Position numbers and translations under genes: made by a program. The notes below the pieces were generated by a model. It searched no databases and was not told the origin of the DNA. It saw nothing but the letters and a program-made list of their open reading frames with translations. Shown in pieces: positions 38,947-48,460 of a stretch of DNA of 64,000 nt. Numbering within the stretch: position 1 is the stretch's first letter; the number at the start of each line of letters is the position of its first letter. The DNA is from Pseudomonas antarctica (GTDB lineage Bacteria; Pseudomonadota; Gammaproteobacteria; Pseudomonadales; Pseudomonadaceae), in contig NZ_CP015600.1 in assembly GCF_001647715.1 (NCBI RefSeq), forward strand, positions 6,262,001 through 6,326,000. Direction: 5' to 3'.

Positions 38947-41900
38947 AACCGCTCCGGCAGGCTGAAGCCGCTGAGTACACGGCTCTTGAACGGGTTGAAG
39001 GCGCTGTTGGCGCGCAACTCGTAGGCGATACTCGCCCCGTCCACCCGCAGGCGCAGGTTGAAGCGGTCCGGCGAGTTACCGGCGGTGAGATCCGATTGCT
39101 CCAGCAGGCGGAACCAGGCCCACGGCCCGTCCAGGGTCACGCCCGAACGGCCGCTGGCCGACGGCGGCATGATAGAAATACGCACCACGCCAATGCTGCC
39201 CGGGTTCGGCCATTGCATGGCCACCGGGCGGCTTGGGCCGTGGTCGTAGCTCAATTGCTGGCCGTCCAGATCCAGCAGGAACTGAGTGATCGTCGGGTCC
39301 ATCGACACCGGCTTGAGTTCGAAACGCACAATCGGTTGGGTGCCTCCAGCGCGGAAGAACGCATCACGAATGGCCGCCGCACGCTGGAAGGTTTGCAGCA
39401 CGCCCGGCGCAATCCCGAGCTTCTGCGCCGCCCCCGGCTGCCAGCGCCAGGTCGGCGCAGACGTGTCCACATAAGGCTGCAGGTATTTGCGGAAGTAGTT
39501 ATCCATCACCCCGCCCACACCAAAAAACTGGCCAAAGTCATCCAGCGTGGCGTCGCGCGCGCTGCCCGGCGACATCGGATAACGACCGGCCAGGGACTGG
39601 CGGTACACGTTGACCACTTCGCTGACCCACGCTGCGTTCAGTTGGTTGCGCACGCCGCCCATCATGCTGTTGGTGGTGGAGTTGACCACCGACTTGACCA
39701 TGCCCTGCACCAACGGCGGCTGGCGCTCGGCATTCAGGCTGACCCGCGTGGCTGCTGCCGCCGCCTGGTTCTTCGCCTCGCCGAGCAAGGCATCGCCACT
39801 GGCACCGACCATGGCGCTGACCTGCACATACAGCGCGTTCATATCCGCGAGCAGGCCGTCGATGGCGGCCGGTTCGCCTTCATTCTTGCTGACGATGCTG
39901 TTGAGTTCAGCGAAATGCGCGGTCACCGGATCATCCGCCGCTTGCGCAGTGCTGGTGGTCTGTTGCTCCTGGCCGAGCAGGCTGCCGAGGCGCTCCTTGA
40001 GCTTGTCGACACCCCCTTCCACCGGCACGCCTTTGGCGGCCAATTGGCGCTCTTCGGCTTGCAGATCAGTTTCCTTGGCCACCGCCACCAGCAGTTTTTT
40101 CAGCGGCGACGTCGGGCCGGAAATCACTCGCAGCACATCGGCCGCCTGGGCCACGCTGGTGATCGGCACAAAGTCGATATCCGCAAGCAAGGCATCCCAC
40201 TGGCGCTGGTAATCCTGGAAATACAGGCGGCGCACGTCGGCGGCGAGGCTCGCCACGTTTTGCTGGTCTGCCTGTTCGCGGCCCAGCACCCATTGCTCTT
40301 CAGCCAGGGTGCCCGTCTGATTCAAGCTGCTCAGCAGGAACGCCTGACGATAGCCCTTGGCGGTGAAAAACCCACTCAACGGCTCGCCCAGCGGCTTGCC
40401 ACTTTTACGGCTGAACACCAGCGCGGCATCACGGCCTGCGGCTTCGTTGATACGGAAGTCAGGAATGCCGTCGGGCAGTTTCTGGCGTTTAACGCGGTCA
40501 TAGACGCGCTGAGCCACCGGCAGTTGTTGCAGTTGGCGACGCAGGTCGTCGATCAGCCGTGGGTCGAGTCGCGCGCTCGGCGGATGGCGCTCGAACAGCG
40601 CCTGCAAATGCCCGGTCAACGCCTGGCGCTGATCGGCCGGCAGGTCACGCGGCAGGCTACGGTCCCAGTCGAGGGCGATCCAGGCCTTGATGAAGTCCGG
40701 GTCGTAATGCTCGTTGTCGGCGAGCATCAGGTAAGCCTTCAGGCCTTCATAGAGGAAGTCGGAATTGCCACCGCCGTGCAGTTGTTCTTCGATACGCGTC
40801 ACCAGACGGGGGGCGAATACGGCGATCAACAGCTTGCGGTAGACACTGGCGGACTCGGCTTCGAGCATGTCGCCTTGATACAGACCCAGCCCTTCGGACC
40901 AACTCGGCGAATCACCCGCGAGGTTCTTCACCGCATTGAGCAACGGCAGCACGGCGAGGACTTCGCGCTGCGCCGGGCTGAGGTTCTGTACCGTCTGGCC
41001 CAGCGGCGCGACCTTCTGATCGACTTGGGTGATGTAGGCCTGATTGGCGCGATAACTCACCCACCACAAACTGCTCACCACCACCACCAAGGCCACGGTA
41101 GCGGCTAATACGCCGCGTGCGATCCACTTGCGCCGCCGCTCGACCTTCGGGTTCACCCCCACCAGCCCACGCTCGGCGAACGCCACGGCGGTGAACAGTT
41201 TTTCGATGAAGTAACTGCGCCCGGTACCACTCTGGCGCGCCAGGTGCTGGCGGTCCAGGTTCATGCTCTGGGCCATGGCGCCGATCAGGCGATCAATCGG
41301 GCTGCCTTCCTGGGTGCCGCTGGTGAAGTACACGCCGCGCAGCAATACGCGCTCTTCATAGGCATTGGGCTTGAACACGCCTTCAAGGAAGCTTTGCAGG
41401 CAATCCTTCAACGCACCGAACTGCTGCGGGAAGCCGTAGATCAGGTCGCGCCGCGCCGGGTCGCGCTCCTGTTGCAAGCGTTCCACCAAGCGTTCGTTAA
41501 GGCGCTGCTCCAGGCCTGCAAATTCGCTTTGCAGATGGGCCAACGGGCTGTCGCTGTTCTTGCCGTCATCCAGGGCAAAGGTCATGCCCCACACCTGGGC
41601 GCGGTCTTCCTTGCTCAGGTTGTCGAAAAACTCCATGAAGCCCGGCACCAGGTCGAGCTTGGTCAGCATCAGGTAGATCGGGAAACGCACGCCCAACTGG
41701 GTATACAGCTCCTGGATACGCAGGCGAATCGCAGCGGCATGCGCGGCGCGCTCGGCGTCGCTGCCCAGTAGCAAATCGGACAGGCTGATCGCGATAAAGG
41801 CGCCATCGATCGGGCGGCGCGAGCGCTGCTTTTTCAGCAGGTCAAGGAAGCCCAGCCACGCGGCTTTATCCACCGTGGAGTTGCTGTCCTGCGTGGTGTA

Positions 41901-42443
41901 GCGGCCAGCGGTGTCGAGCAAAACCGCTTGATCGGTAAACCACCAGTCGCAATTGCGCGTACCGCCAACGCCTCGCACCGCACCGGCGCCCAATTGCGCG
42001 GCCAGCGGAAAATGCAGGCCGGAATTGACCAGCGCGGTGGTCTTGCCCGAACCCGGCGGGCCGATGATCACGTACCACGGCAGCTCGTAGAGGTTGCGGC
42101 GCTCGTCACCGCCGAGCTTGGCCTTTTTCAGCAGCGTGAGGGCTTCGTCCATGCGCTGACGCAGGGTTGATAACTCTTCGGCAGTGGCGACGCTGTTGGG
42201 GTCGGCCGGTGTTTCGGCCGCTAGGCTGCGCATCACTTCGGCGGCCTGACGCCGGGCCTGGATAATGCGGAACACGCGGTAAGCGATCCACACGGCAAAC
42301 ACCAGGATAATCAGCGCCCAACGGCGCCCTTCCGGCACCAGGACGTCGAGCAACGGCCCGACAAACCAGATGATCAGGCTGAGGGCGATCAGGCCCAGCA
42401 ATGGGATCACCCAGCGAATCATGAAACTGAAAAACGCCTTCAC
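38943..42443 (-). CDS. tssM: T6SS membrane complex subunit TssM (IcmF)
   Basis: The 1166-residue inner-membrane protein has two N-terminal helices (about residues 9-33 and 42-60), then a cytoplasmic NTPase-like domain with Walker A GPPGSGKT at 128-135 and LLDTAGRY. A third helix near 420 (VLAATVALVVVVSSLWWVSY) is followed by a large periplasmic domain that ends in the TssJ-binding beta region. It forms the core of the trans-envelope TssJLM complex. It overlaps tssL by 4 bases. Confidence 0.97.
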   Translation of the reverse strand: MKAFFSFMIRWVIPLLGLIALSLIIWFVGPLLDVLVPEGRRWALIILVFAVWIAYRVFRIIQARRQAAEVMRSLAAETPADPNSVATAEELSTLRQRMDEALTLLKKAKLGGDERRNLYELPWYVIIGPPGSGKTTALVNSGLHFPLAAQLGAGAVRGVGGTRNCDWWFTDQAVLLDTAGRYTTQDSNSTVDKAAWLGFLDLLKKQRSRRPIDGAFIAISLSDLLLGSDAERAAHAAAIRLRIQELYTQLGVRFPIYLMLTKLDLVPGFMEFFDNLSKEDRAQVWGMTFALDDGKNSDSPLAHLQSEFAGLEQRLNERLVERLQQERDPARRDLIYGFPQQFGALKDCLQSFLEGVFKPNAYEERVLLRGVYFTSGTQEGSPIDRLIGAMAQSMNLDRQHLARQSGTGRSYFIEKLFTAVAFAERGLVGVNPKVERRRKWIARGVLAATVALVVVVSSLWWVSYRANQAYITQVDQKVAPLGQTVQNLSPAQREVLAVLPLLNAVKNLAGDSPSWSEGLGLYQGDMLEAESASVYRKLLIAVFAPRLVTRIEEQLHGGGNSDFLYEGLKAYLMLADNEHYDPDFIKAWIALDWDRSLPRDLPADQRQALTGHLQALFERHPPSARLDPRLIDDLRRQLQQLPVAQRVYDRVKRQKLPDGIPDFRINEAAGRDAALVFSRKSGKPLGEPLSGFFTAKGYRQAFLLSSLNQTGTLAEEQWVLGREQADQQNVASLAADVRRLYFQDYQRQWDALLADIDFVPITSVAQAADVLRVISGPTSPLKKLLVAVAKETDLQAEERQLAAKGVPVEGGVDKLKERLGSLLGQEQQTTSTAQAADDPVTAHFAELNSIVSKNEGEPAAIDGLLADMNALYVQVSAMVGASGDALLGEAKNQAAAAATRVSLNAERQPPLVQGMVKSVVNSTTNSMMGGVRNQLNAAWVSEVVNVYRQSLAGRYPMSPGSARDATLDDFGQFFGVGGVMDNYFRKYLQPYVDTSAPTWRWQPGAAQKLGIAPGVLQTFQRAAAIRDAFFRAGGTQPIVRFELKPVSMDPTITQFLLDLDGQQLSYDHGPSRPVAMQWPNPGSIGVVRISIMPPSASGRSGVTLDGPWAWFRLLEQSDLTAGNSPDRFNLRLRVDGASIAYELRANSAFNPFKSRVLSGFSLPERL

Positions 42444-43729
42444 TCGACGCCCTCCGCCAATACGGTGATTTCAACCCGACGATTGCGGGCACGGCCTTCG
42501 GCAGTGGCATTGGTGGCCACCGGCGTGGTGTCGCTTCTGCCTTCGGCGCTGAAGCGATCCGCCTGGCCGGTCTTGGCCGCCAGAATCTCCAGCACCGACT
42601 TGGCGCGCGCCTCGGACAGCGCCCAGTTGGACGGGAACCGCAGTGTGGCAATCGGGCGGTTATCGCTGTGCCCGGTGACGCGCACCTGGCCCTTGACCTT
42701 GCGGATGGCATCGGCGATGCGCAGCATCAGCGGCTGGTAGTCATCGACAATGCTGGAACTGGCCGACGCGAACAGCTCATCACCCCGAATCGTCACGACG
42801 GAACGGTCGACCTTGTCTTCCACGGCCACGCGGCCCGCCTTGATGTCTTCCACCAGGAAGCCCGCCAGGCGTGGCCGTTCAATCACTTTCGGTTGCACCA
42901 CGGGACGGTCGATGGCCTGCACCGGGATCTCGCCCAAGGCATGGATATTCTTGAACACCGGCTCGGCATCCGACGCCAGCTTCATGCGCAAACCGAACAG
43001 CAACGCCAACAGCAGCGCCAGGCCGATGGCCACGGCGATCCATGGCGGCATGAATTGCGCCAGGCGATCACGCGCCACGGTCACGCCGCGCCAATGCGGC
43101 GACAGTTCACGCTCGTGCTCGCCACGGGCGCTGCGAATGGCCGCAGCGGTGCGCTCACGCAAGGCTTCCAACTGGCTGCGACCGTCGTTCATCACGCGGT
43201 AGCGGCCCTCGAAACCCAGGCACATGCACAGGTACAACAGCTCCAGCAAATACAGGCGCTCGCGCGGGCTTTGCAGGCAGTGGTCGAGCAACTGAAAGAC
43301 TTTTTCGCCGCCCCAGGCTTCGTTGTGCACGGTGATCAACAAGCTCTGTTTGCCCCAGTCACTGGTGCTGCCCCATGGCGTACTCAGCACGGCCTCATCG
43401 AGCGCGGTGCACAGCGCGTAACGCGCCAACAGCACTTCGTTGCGCGCCACACCGGCGGCTTCGGCGCGTTCTTCGAACTGGCGCAAGTAGTCCAGTAACT
43501 GCGCACGCAAGCTGGCCGGCGCCGGGTGCGCGATGGTGTTGCGCAGGCGTGTCAGCAGCGCAAGCAACGGGCCAGCAGCGCTTTCCAGCGGGTTGAGGCC
43601 TTGGCTTTTACCGGTCAGGATCGGCGCGGCCGGCATCGAAAGCGGTGCCGGCTCTGCGCGCGCAGGTTCCGGCGCGCGGCCACCCGGACGCGGCATGAAC
43701 TGGGTGCGGTCATCATCATTGGGATGCAT
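42440..43729 (-). CDS. tssL: T6SS membrane complex subunit TssL with OmpA-like domain
   Basis: The 429-residue protein has the cytoplasmic TssL/DotU hook domain (FEERAEAAGVARNEVLLARYALCTALDEAVL), a single helix (WIAVAIGLALLLALLFGLRM), and a periplasmic OmpA-type peptidoglycan-binding domain (VTGHSDNRPIATLRFPSNW). This is the evolved TssL of H1-type systems, which anchors itself to the cell wall without a separate TagL. It lies between tssK and tssM. Confidence 0.96.
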   Translation of the reverse strand: MHPNDDDRTQFMPRPGGRAPEPARAEPAPLSMPAAPILTGKSQGLNPLESAAGPLLALLTRLRNTIAHPAPASLRAQLLDYLRQFEERAEAAGVARNEVLLARYALCTALDEAVLSTPWGSTSDWGKQSLLITVHNEAWGGEKVFQLLDHCLQSPRERLYLLELLYLCMCLGFEGRYRVMNDGRSQLEALRERTAAAIRSARGEHERELSPHWRGVTVARDRLAQFMPPWIAVAIGLALLLALLFGLRMKLASDAEPVFKNIHALGEIPVQAIDRPVVQPKVIERPRLAGFLVEDIKAGRVAVEDKVDRSVVTIRGDELFASASSSIVDDYQPLMLRIADAIRKVKGQVRVTGHSDNRPIATLRFPSNWALSEARAKSVLEILAAKTGQADRFSAEGRSDTTPVATNATAEGRARNRRVEITVLAEGVE

Positions 43730-43735
43730 CGCGGA

Positions 43736-45070
43736 TTATCCTCGGATCGCCCAGAAGGCCAGGTTCAAACCCGGGAACTGCCCGGCGATATGGAAGGCAA
43801 AACCGCCGGAGTTGTTCAGTTGCTGCCAGTGCTCGCTGCCCCGGTCCAACTCGTAATAGGTGCTGCCTGCGTGGTACGGGATCTGCCGTGGCGCCACCGG
43901 CAATGGCAGCAGGCCAATGCCCGGCAGTTGCAGGTTGACCATGTCGCGGATGTGTTCCACCGAACCAACCTTGCTCTGCTGGCCGAAGCGCGCGCGCAGG
44001 GTTTCGCCAGGCACGTCAGCGCGCACCACCAGGATGAAACTGGCGCTGTCGAGCAGGGTTTTATCAGCAAGCATCGCCACGTGGATGCCGTAGGCTTTCT
44101 CCACAATCGGGATGGGCGTGGCCTTGCTGTCGATCAGCATCGACAGCGCTTCACGCAGGGCCGCCATCACCGGGACGAAACTCAGGGACAGGTCGTCGTG
44201 CTGGTATTGCGGGTATTCCTGGGGGCGACGGCCCGAGGTGGAGAAGGTGGAAAACTCCCCGGCCAGGCTCACCAGCTCGCTGAAAAAGCGTTCCGGGTGC
44301 AGCGGGCTCAACTGGCTGAAATGCTGGAGCAGCGGCTGCGCGCGGTTGACCAATTGCAGCAGCATGAAATCGGCAATCTCCGACGCGCCACCGGCGCCCG
44401 AGGCGACGACACGGCCAGCCAGGGCTTCGCCACGCTGGTGCAGCAGGCCCAGTAATTCGCTGCGAAAGGCGCTCAGCGGTTTGCTCGCGGCCACGTCCAG
44501 AACCGGCGGAATGTAGGTGTCATCGAGGACCAGCGCGCGGTCAGCGCGTTTTTCCTTGATGCGTACCACGCCGATGGCAGCGTAATCGCTGATGCCATCT
44601 TGCGCGGTCAGCAAGCGCAGGGCACGGGAACCCACGGCCACCGGCGCGCGGTTTTCGAACGGCGCGTTGTCGTCACGCACTTCACGCACCTGGCTCACAT
44701 AACGTGCGGCGCCAAGGTCTTCGCCCTCGTCGACCGTGTCACGGGCACCCGCGCGCTTGAGCGGCAAGGCCAGGTACACCAGGCCATCGCGCAGGTTATC
44801 GTCGATGTTCAGCGGGCTCGGCGCCAGGTCGTCCTGGGGGATATTGAACGGCGTGCCATCAGGCAACAGGCCGCGCGCCGAAACGATCGCCAGCTTGCCC
44901 TGCGCCAGCAGGCCTTGGTCGATCAGCAACTCGGAAAAGCCCCACGCGCCAGCGGATAACGGACGACTGCGGGCGTCGATCAGGTTTTCCAGATAACGGT
45001 CATGTTGCTGGAAGTGCTGCGTTCCAATGAACATGCCTTCCGACCAGACCACGCGATTGTTCCAGGACAT
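43736..45070 (-). CDS. tssK: T6SS baseplate subunit TssK
   Basis: The 444-residue protein opens with the diagnostic VVWSEGMFIGTQHFQQHDRYLE and contains the central RSELLGLLHQRGEALAGRV region and the C-terminal receptor-binding-like domain. TssK trimers connect the baseplate wedges to the TssLM membrane complex. It sits 6 bases upstream of tssL and 18 bases after tssJ. Confidence 0.97.
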   Translation of the reverse strand: MSWNNRVVWSEGMFIGTQHFQQHDRYLENLIDARSRPLSAGAWGFSELLIDQGLLAQGKLAIVSARGLLPDGTPFNIPQDDLAPSPLNIDDNLRDGLVYLALPLKRAGARDTVDEGEDLGAARYVSQVREVRDDNAPFENRAPVAVGSRALRLLTAQDGISDYAAIGVVRIKEKRADRALVLDDTYIPPVLDVAASKPLSAFRSELLGLLHQRGEALAGRVVASGAGGASEIADFMLLQLVNRAQPLLQHFSQLSPLHPERFFSELVSLAGEFSTFSTSGRRPQEYPQYQHDDLSLSFVPVMAALREALSMLIDSKATPIPIVEKAYGIHVAMLADKTLLDSASFILVVRADVPGETLRARFGQQSKVGSVEHIRDMVNLQLPGIGLLPLPVAPRQIPYHAGSTYYELDRGSEHWQQLNNSGGFAFHIAGQFPGLNLAFWAIRG

Positions 45071-45088
45071 GGGGGCTCCGATTGCTTC

Positions 45089-45598
45089 TTATTGGGCAGG
45101 GCTGGATGGGGGAACCACGACGTCGGCGCGCACGGCGCGCACATCGAGGCTGATCTGGTATTCGGTGTACTGGCGAGCCGGCACGTTGAGCACCGTGCGC
45201 CATTGCGCGCGGTCCAACTCGCGATAGCCCACCAGCAAACCGATTTGGCGTGTGGAGGGGTCGAGGTCGCGTTGAATGCTCAATTGCTGGCCGGGTTGGA
45301 CCATCACTTCGTCCTGGTCCAACAGGTCCAGGCCGAGGGTGGATTGCGCGCGGTCAGCCAGCGCGAAGTAGTCGGAGCGGCTGAAGGTGGCGGCGTTTTT
45401 CAGTTCGAAGATGCGCACCCGCACCGGCGCTGCCAGGCCGTTGGCGCCGGGGTTGAGCCCGGTAATCGCGTGAAAGTGCAACTCGACGGCGGCGGTGTCC
45501 GCCTCGGCCTCGGCAACCGCCTGGGGTTTGGCGGCATCCTTGGCACACGCCGTCAGCAGCAACGCGGTGGCTGCTGCGAGTAAAAACCTGGGAATCAT
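45089..45598 (-). CDS. tssJ: T6SS outer-membrane lipoprotein TssJ
   Basis: The 169-residue protein has a lipoprotein signal (lipobox LLTAC near residue 18) and the transthyretin-like TssJ domain (LHFHAITGLNPGANGLAAPV, IFELKNAATFSRSDYF, GYRELDRAQWRTVLNVP). It tethers TssM to the outer membrane. It lies 56 bases after fha in the leftward operon. Confidence 0.95.
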   Translation of the reverse strand: MIPRFLLAAATALLLTACAKDAAKPQAVAEAEADTAAVELHFHAITGLNPGANGLAAPVRVRIFELKNAATFSRSDYFALADRAQSTLGLDLLDQDEVMVQPGQQLSIQRDLDPSTRQIGLLVGYRELDRAQWRTVLNVPARQYTEYQISLDVRAVRADVVVPPSSPAQ

Positions 45599-45654
45599 CC
45601 TGCGTCCTCAATGACGTACTTAGCTATCCGTTTTATCCATTACTGCGGCGCGAT

Positions 45655-46980
45655 TTAGCGTCGCTGTCGTGCGCTGTGTTCTTCGTAGGCCCGGCTGAAT
45701 TCGCGGCCGAACAGGTCCTGGAAATCTTCCTGGGCCTCGCGGGAAATATTGCTGTAAAGCTCGGTGAACTGCTGCCAGTACTGGGCCTGGCGCGAGCCGT
45801 TAAAAAGGCTCGACAGCCCGCCGGGCTTGCCCATGCGCTCTTCCAGCTGTGCCGGCTCAAAACGCGTGAGCAGGTGTTTGATCGCCGCTTCCACACCGGC
45901 CATTACTGCCAGTTGGTGGGCGCGCAAGTCGTCGAAACTGTCGCGCACGGCGATGTCCGGCGCCATAAACGCTTGGTTACCGTGGCGAAGCAGCAGCAGT
46001 AAGGCTTCGTCGGCATTCGGCGCGAATTTCAACGGATTGTTTTCGGCTGGCCGGATCATCGTCTGCTGCATGCGGAACTCGCCCTTGAGGCTGGCACGGG
46101 CACGCAAGACGTCGATCAGGCCTTCGACCATCAGCCGGTAGCTGCGGCCGATGCTTTCCATTTGCGCGCAGGCGTCGGCTTTGTCGAGGCGCAGTTGGTC
46201 AAGGCCGGCGCCGCGCAGGAAGGCTTGCAGCAGGTCGGGCTGCTGGGTGTCCGGGGCGGCTGGCGGGAGGATCGGCGCAGGTGGCGGTTCGGGCGGCGCA
46301 ACAGGCTGGGGGGCTGTGACGACAGGCGCTGGCGTGTCGCCAAACAGGTCCCAGTCTTCGGGAATGACTGAACCGGATACGACCGGCTTCTCGACCACCG
46401 GCACGGCCACCGGCGTCGGTGGACGGAAGTCGTGTTGCTCGCAGGGTACGTGGTCCGCCACAGTCGGCGGCGGTACGGTGGTCGGGGTGAGGAAGTCGAA
46501 CAGATCCGGCAGCGTGTCCATCGACGAGGCGCCCTGGAACTGCGGCGCAATTGCCGGCGTCGGCGCAGGCGCTGGCGAGCTCACCACCGCCCCCATCAGC
46601 GCCTCAAAGCTGTTCGGCGAATCGCCAGCAAACAACTGGCTATCAACCGCTTGCACGTTGAAGTCGATACGCGCCTGGATTTCGTAATCGCCGATGCGGA
46701 TCAGCTCACCATCTTGCAACGGCTCGCTGTTACCCCGGCGCATGCGAATACCGGCGTTAACCAGCTCCACGCCGTTTGTACTGTTATCGGTTAAATAGTA
46801 ACGGCCATCTTTGTATTGAATAACGCAGTGCTGCGAAGAGACAAGGCGCTCTGGGTCGGGCAATACCCAGTCATTATCGGAACTACGGCCAATAGCCATC
46901 ACGCCCTGATTCATGGACTTTTCAGGGCATTGCCCAGGGGTAATTTTGTGATAACTAGTGATAGTCAAACACAGCGACAT
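45655..46980 (-). CDS. fha: T6SS forkhead-associated scaffold protein Fha (TagH)
   Basis: The 441-residue protein begins with an FHA domain (about residues 25-95: AIGRSSDNDWVLPDPERLVSSQHCVI and DNSTNGVELVNAG), followed by a long Pro-rich linker and a C-terminal TagH domain (AFLRGAGLDQLRLDKADACA, RPAENNPLKFAPNADEALLLLL). PpkA phosphorylates it, and PppA dephosphorylates it, to control firing. It is the first gene of the leftward operon; the ATG at 46980 is preceded by AAGGAGG, which decides the start. Confidence 0.94.
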   Translation of the reverse strand: MSLCLTITSYHKITPGQCPEKSMNQGVMAIGRSSDNDWVLPDPERLVSSQHCVIQYKDGRYYLTDNSTNGVELVNAGIRMRRGNSEPLQDGELIRIGDYEIQARIDFNVQAVDSQLFAGDSPNSFEALMGAVVSSPAPAPTPAIAPQFQGASSMDTLPDLFDFLTPTTVPPPTVADHVPCEQHDFRPPTPVAVPVVEKPVVSGSVIPEDWDLFGDTPAPVVTAPQPVAPPEPPPAPILPPAAPDTQQPDLLQAFLRGAGLDQLRLDKADACAQMESIGRSYRLMVEGLIDVLRARASLKGEFRMQQTMIRPAENNPLKFAPNADEALLLLLRHGNQAFMAPDIAVRDSFDDLRAHQLAVMAGVEAAIKHLLTRFEPAQLEERMGKPGGLSSLFNGSRQAQYWQQFTELYSNISREAQEDFQDLFGREFSRAYEEHSARQRR

Positions 46981-47174
46981 CTTGCCTCCTTGCTGATACA
47001 TCGCGCGCGGTCTATCCAGGGGCTACCCAAAGGGACCCGTCTTCCCGAGAGATCACCGCCAGGTCGTGCAAACGACCTTGAAAACCTGCTTTTGTCAGCA
47101 TGATCGCTGATCTTACTCGGCCTCTATGACAAAAATCCTGCCTTGGGGCGCCGTTAGACCCGTCAGTCGCGCAG

Positions 47175-47187
47175 GGTGTTAAACACC
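47175..47187. promoter_or_regulatory. inverted repeat in the T6SS control region
   Basis: GGTGTT-A-AACACC is a perfect 6-base inverted repeat near the middle of the divergent gap, a possible binding site for a dimeric regulator. Confidence 0.35.
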
Positions 47188-47273
47188 GCACATCTGTCAC
47201 AGAGGGCGAATAGCTTACCTTGACAAGGCGTAACTACTACACCAAAAATGCACAACTTCTTGAACATCGGTAG

Positions 47274-47289
47274 TGGCACATTAGTGGCA
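47274..47289 (+). promoter_or_regulatory. sigma-54-like promoter element
   Basis: TGGCAC (-24 type) is followed, with the correct 10 bases between its GG and the next GC, by TGGCA in place of the -12 consensus TTGCA. It points at tssA. A transcript would start near 47300, giving a leader of about 87 bases to the GTG start. Confidence 0.5.
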
Positions 47290-47366
47290 CCGCTGCATAT
47301 ATGACCAAGAACCCATGCAAAGTTCATTACGCAACTATTGCATGAATTGCCCGATATCTAACGGGC

Positions 47367-47380
47367 CGATAGGGAGATCG
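47367..47380 (+). promoter_or_regulatory. candidate RsmA/CsrA binding hairpin over the tssA ribosome site
   Basis: CGAT-AGGGAG-ATCG forms a 4-base-pair stem presenting the hexaloop AGGGAG, an exact ANGGAN CsrA/RsmA loop. The same AGGGAG is the Shine-Dalgarno sequence 10 bases upstream of the tssA GTG. Confidence 0.6.
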
Positions 47381-47386
47381 AATCAA

Positions 47387-48406
47387 GTGGATGTGCCGTT
47401 GCTGCTCGCCGCCGTTTCCGCGACTTCGCCGTGTGGCGAAGACATGGAATATGACGCGGACTTTCTCCACCTGGAGCGTGCCGCCAAGGGCCAACCCGAG
47501 CGCAGCATGGGCGACTCCATCCTGCCCGCTGAACCGCCGGACTGGCGCAGCATCCAGCAGCAAAGCCTCGACTTGTTGCAGCGCAGCAAAGACCTGCGTA
47601 TCACCCATTTTCTGCTGCAAAGCTCCCTCGCCCTGCAGGGTCCGGCCGGGCTGGCCGAAGTCCTCACGCTGATCAACGCGCTGCTGCGCGAATACTGGGC
47701 CGACCTGCACCCGCGCCTGGATGCCGACGACGATAACGACCCCACCGTGCGCATCAACGCCCTCTCGGGCTTGACCAGCGACGCGACCATTCGTCTGCTG
47801 CGCGAAAGCATCCTCACGCGCTCACGCACGTTCGGGCCGGTGAGCCTGCGCGCCGCGCTGAACGCCAGCGGCCTGATGAGTTTCCCCGATGAACAACTCG
47901 GCGCCCAGCAACTGAACGCCGCGTTCCTCGACAGCGACCCGGAACAACTGCAGGCCACCCACGACGCCCTGAGCGCTGCGCGTGCCGCCTGCGAAGCCAT
48001 CGAACAACAGGTTAGCGACCAGGTCGGTTCGGCCCAGGGCGTGGACCTCAGCCTGTTGAAGCAACCGCTCAAGCAGGCGCTGCAAGTCCTCAACCAATTC
48101 GTACCGAATAGCGATACCAGCAGCGAGCCCGAGGCCGTCAGTGACGACAATGCCCCCTCGGTTGAATACGCCGCTGCCCCCGCCGCACCGCGCCCAACGG
48201 GTGACATCGCCAGCCGCGATGACGTGCTGCGCAGCCTCGACAAGATCCTTGCGTACTACACCCGGCACGAGCCTTCGAGCCCGCTGCCGGTGCTGTTGAA
48301 CCGGGCGAAAAATCTGGTGCATGCCGATTTTGCGGCCATCGTGCGCAATCTGATTCCCGACGGCATGTCCCAATTTGAAAACCTGCGCGGCCCGGACGGC
48401 GAGTAA
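47387..48406 (+). CDS. tssA: T6SS protein TssA (ImpA N-terminal domain)
   Basis: The 339-residue protein starts VDVPLLLAAVSATSPCGEDM and has the ImpA_N core (DWRSIQQQSLDLLQRSKDLRI and LREYWADLHPRLDADDDNDP), with a shorter C-terminal region (YYTRHEPSSPLPVLLNRAKNLV). TssA primes baseplate and sheath assembly. I chose the GTG at 47387 because it has a clear AGGGAG ribosome site and the family N-terminus; an in-frame ATG at 47315 would add 24 atypical residues. It is the first gene of the rightward operon. Confidence 0.94.
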   Translation: MDVPLLLAAVSATSPCGEDMEYDADFLHLERAAKGQPERSMGDSILPAEPPDWRSIQQQSLDLLQRSKDLRITHFLLQSSLALQGPAGLAEVLTLINALLREYWADLHPRLDADDDNDPTVRINALSGLTSDATIRLLRESILTRSRTFGPVSLRAALNASGLMSFPDEQLGAQQLNAAFLDSDPEQLQATHDALSAARAACEAIEQQVSDQVGSAQGVDLSLLKQPLKQALQVLNQFVPNSDTSSEPEAVSDDNAPSVEYAAAPAAPRPTGDIASRDDVLRSLDKILAYYTRHEPSSPLPVLLNRAKNLVHADFAAIVRNLIPDGMSQFENLRGPDGE

Positions 48407-48460
48407 GCCGCTCGACTGTGCAGTAACAACACCGTCGCTCAAGCGACCAGGAGCAGCAAC

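Larger units (their letters stand above)
46981..47386. promoter_or_regulatory. divergent T6SS control region
   Basis: This 406-base gap separates fha (leftward) from tssA (rightward). It contains a small inverted repeat at 47175-47187, a sigma-54-like element at 47274-47289 and the tssA leader with an RsmA-type hairpin. I saw no convincing sigma-70 promoter for fha and no coding sequence. A TTGACA at 47220-47225 has only a poor -10 partner. Confidence 0.7.

Noticed and set aside
47012..47200. Short minus-strand frame in the T6SS divergent gap
   Set aside because: No ribosome site and atypical composition; it lies in the control region between fha and tssA.
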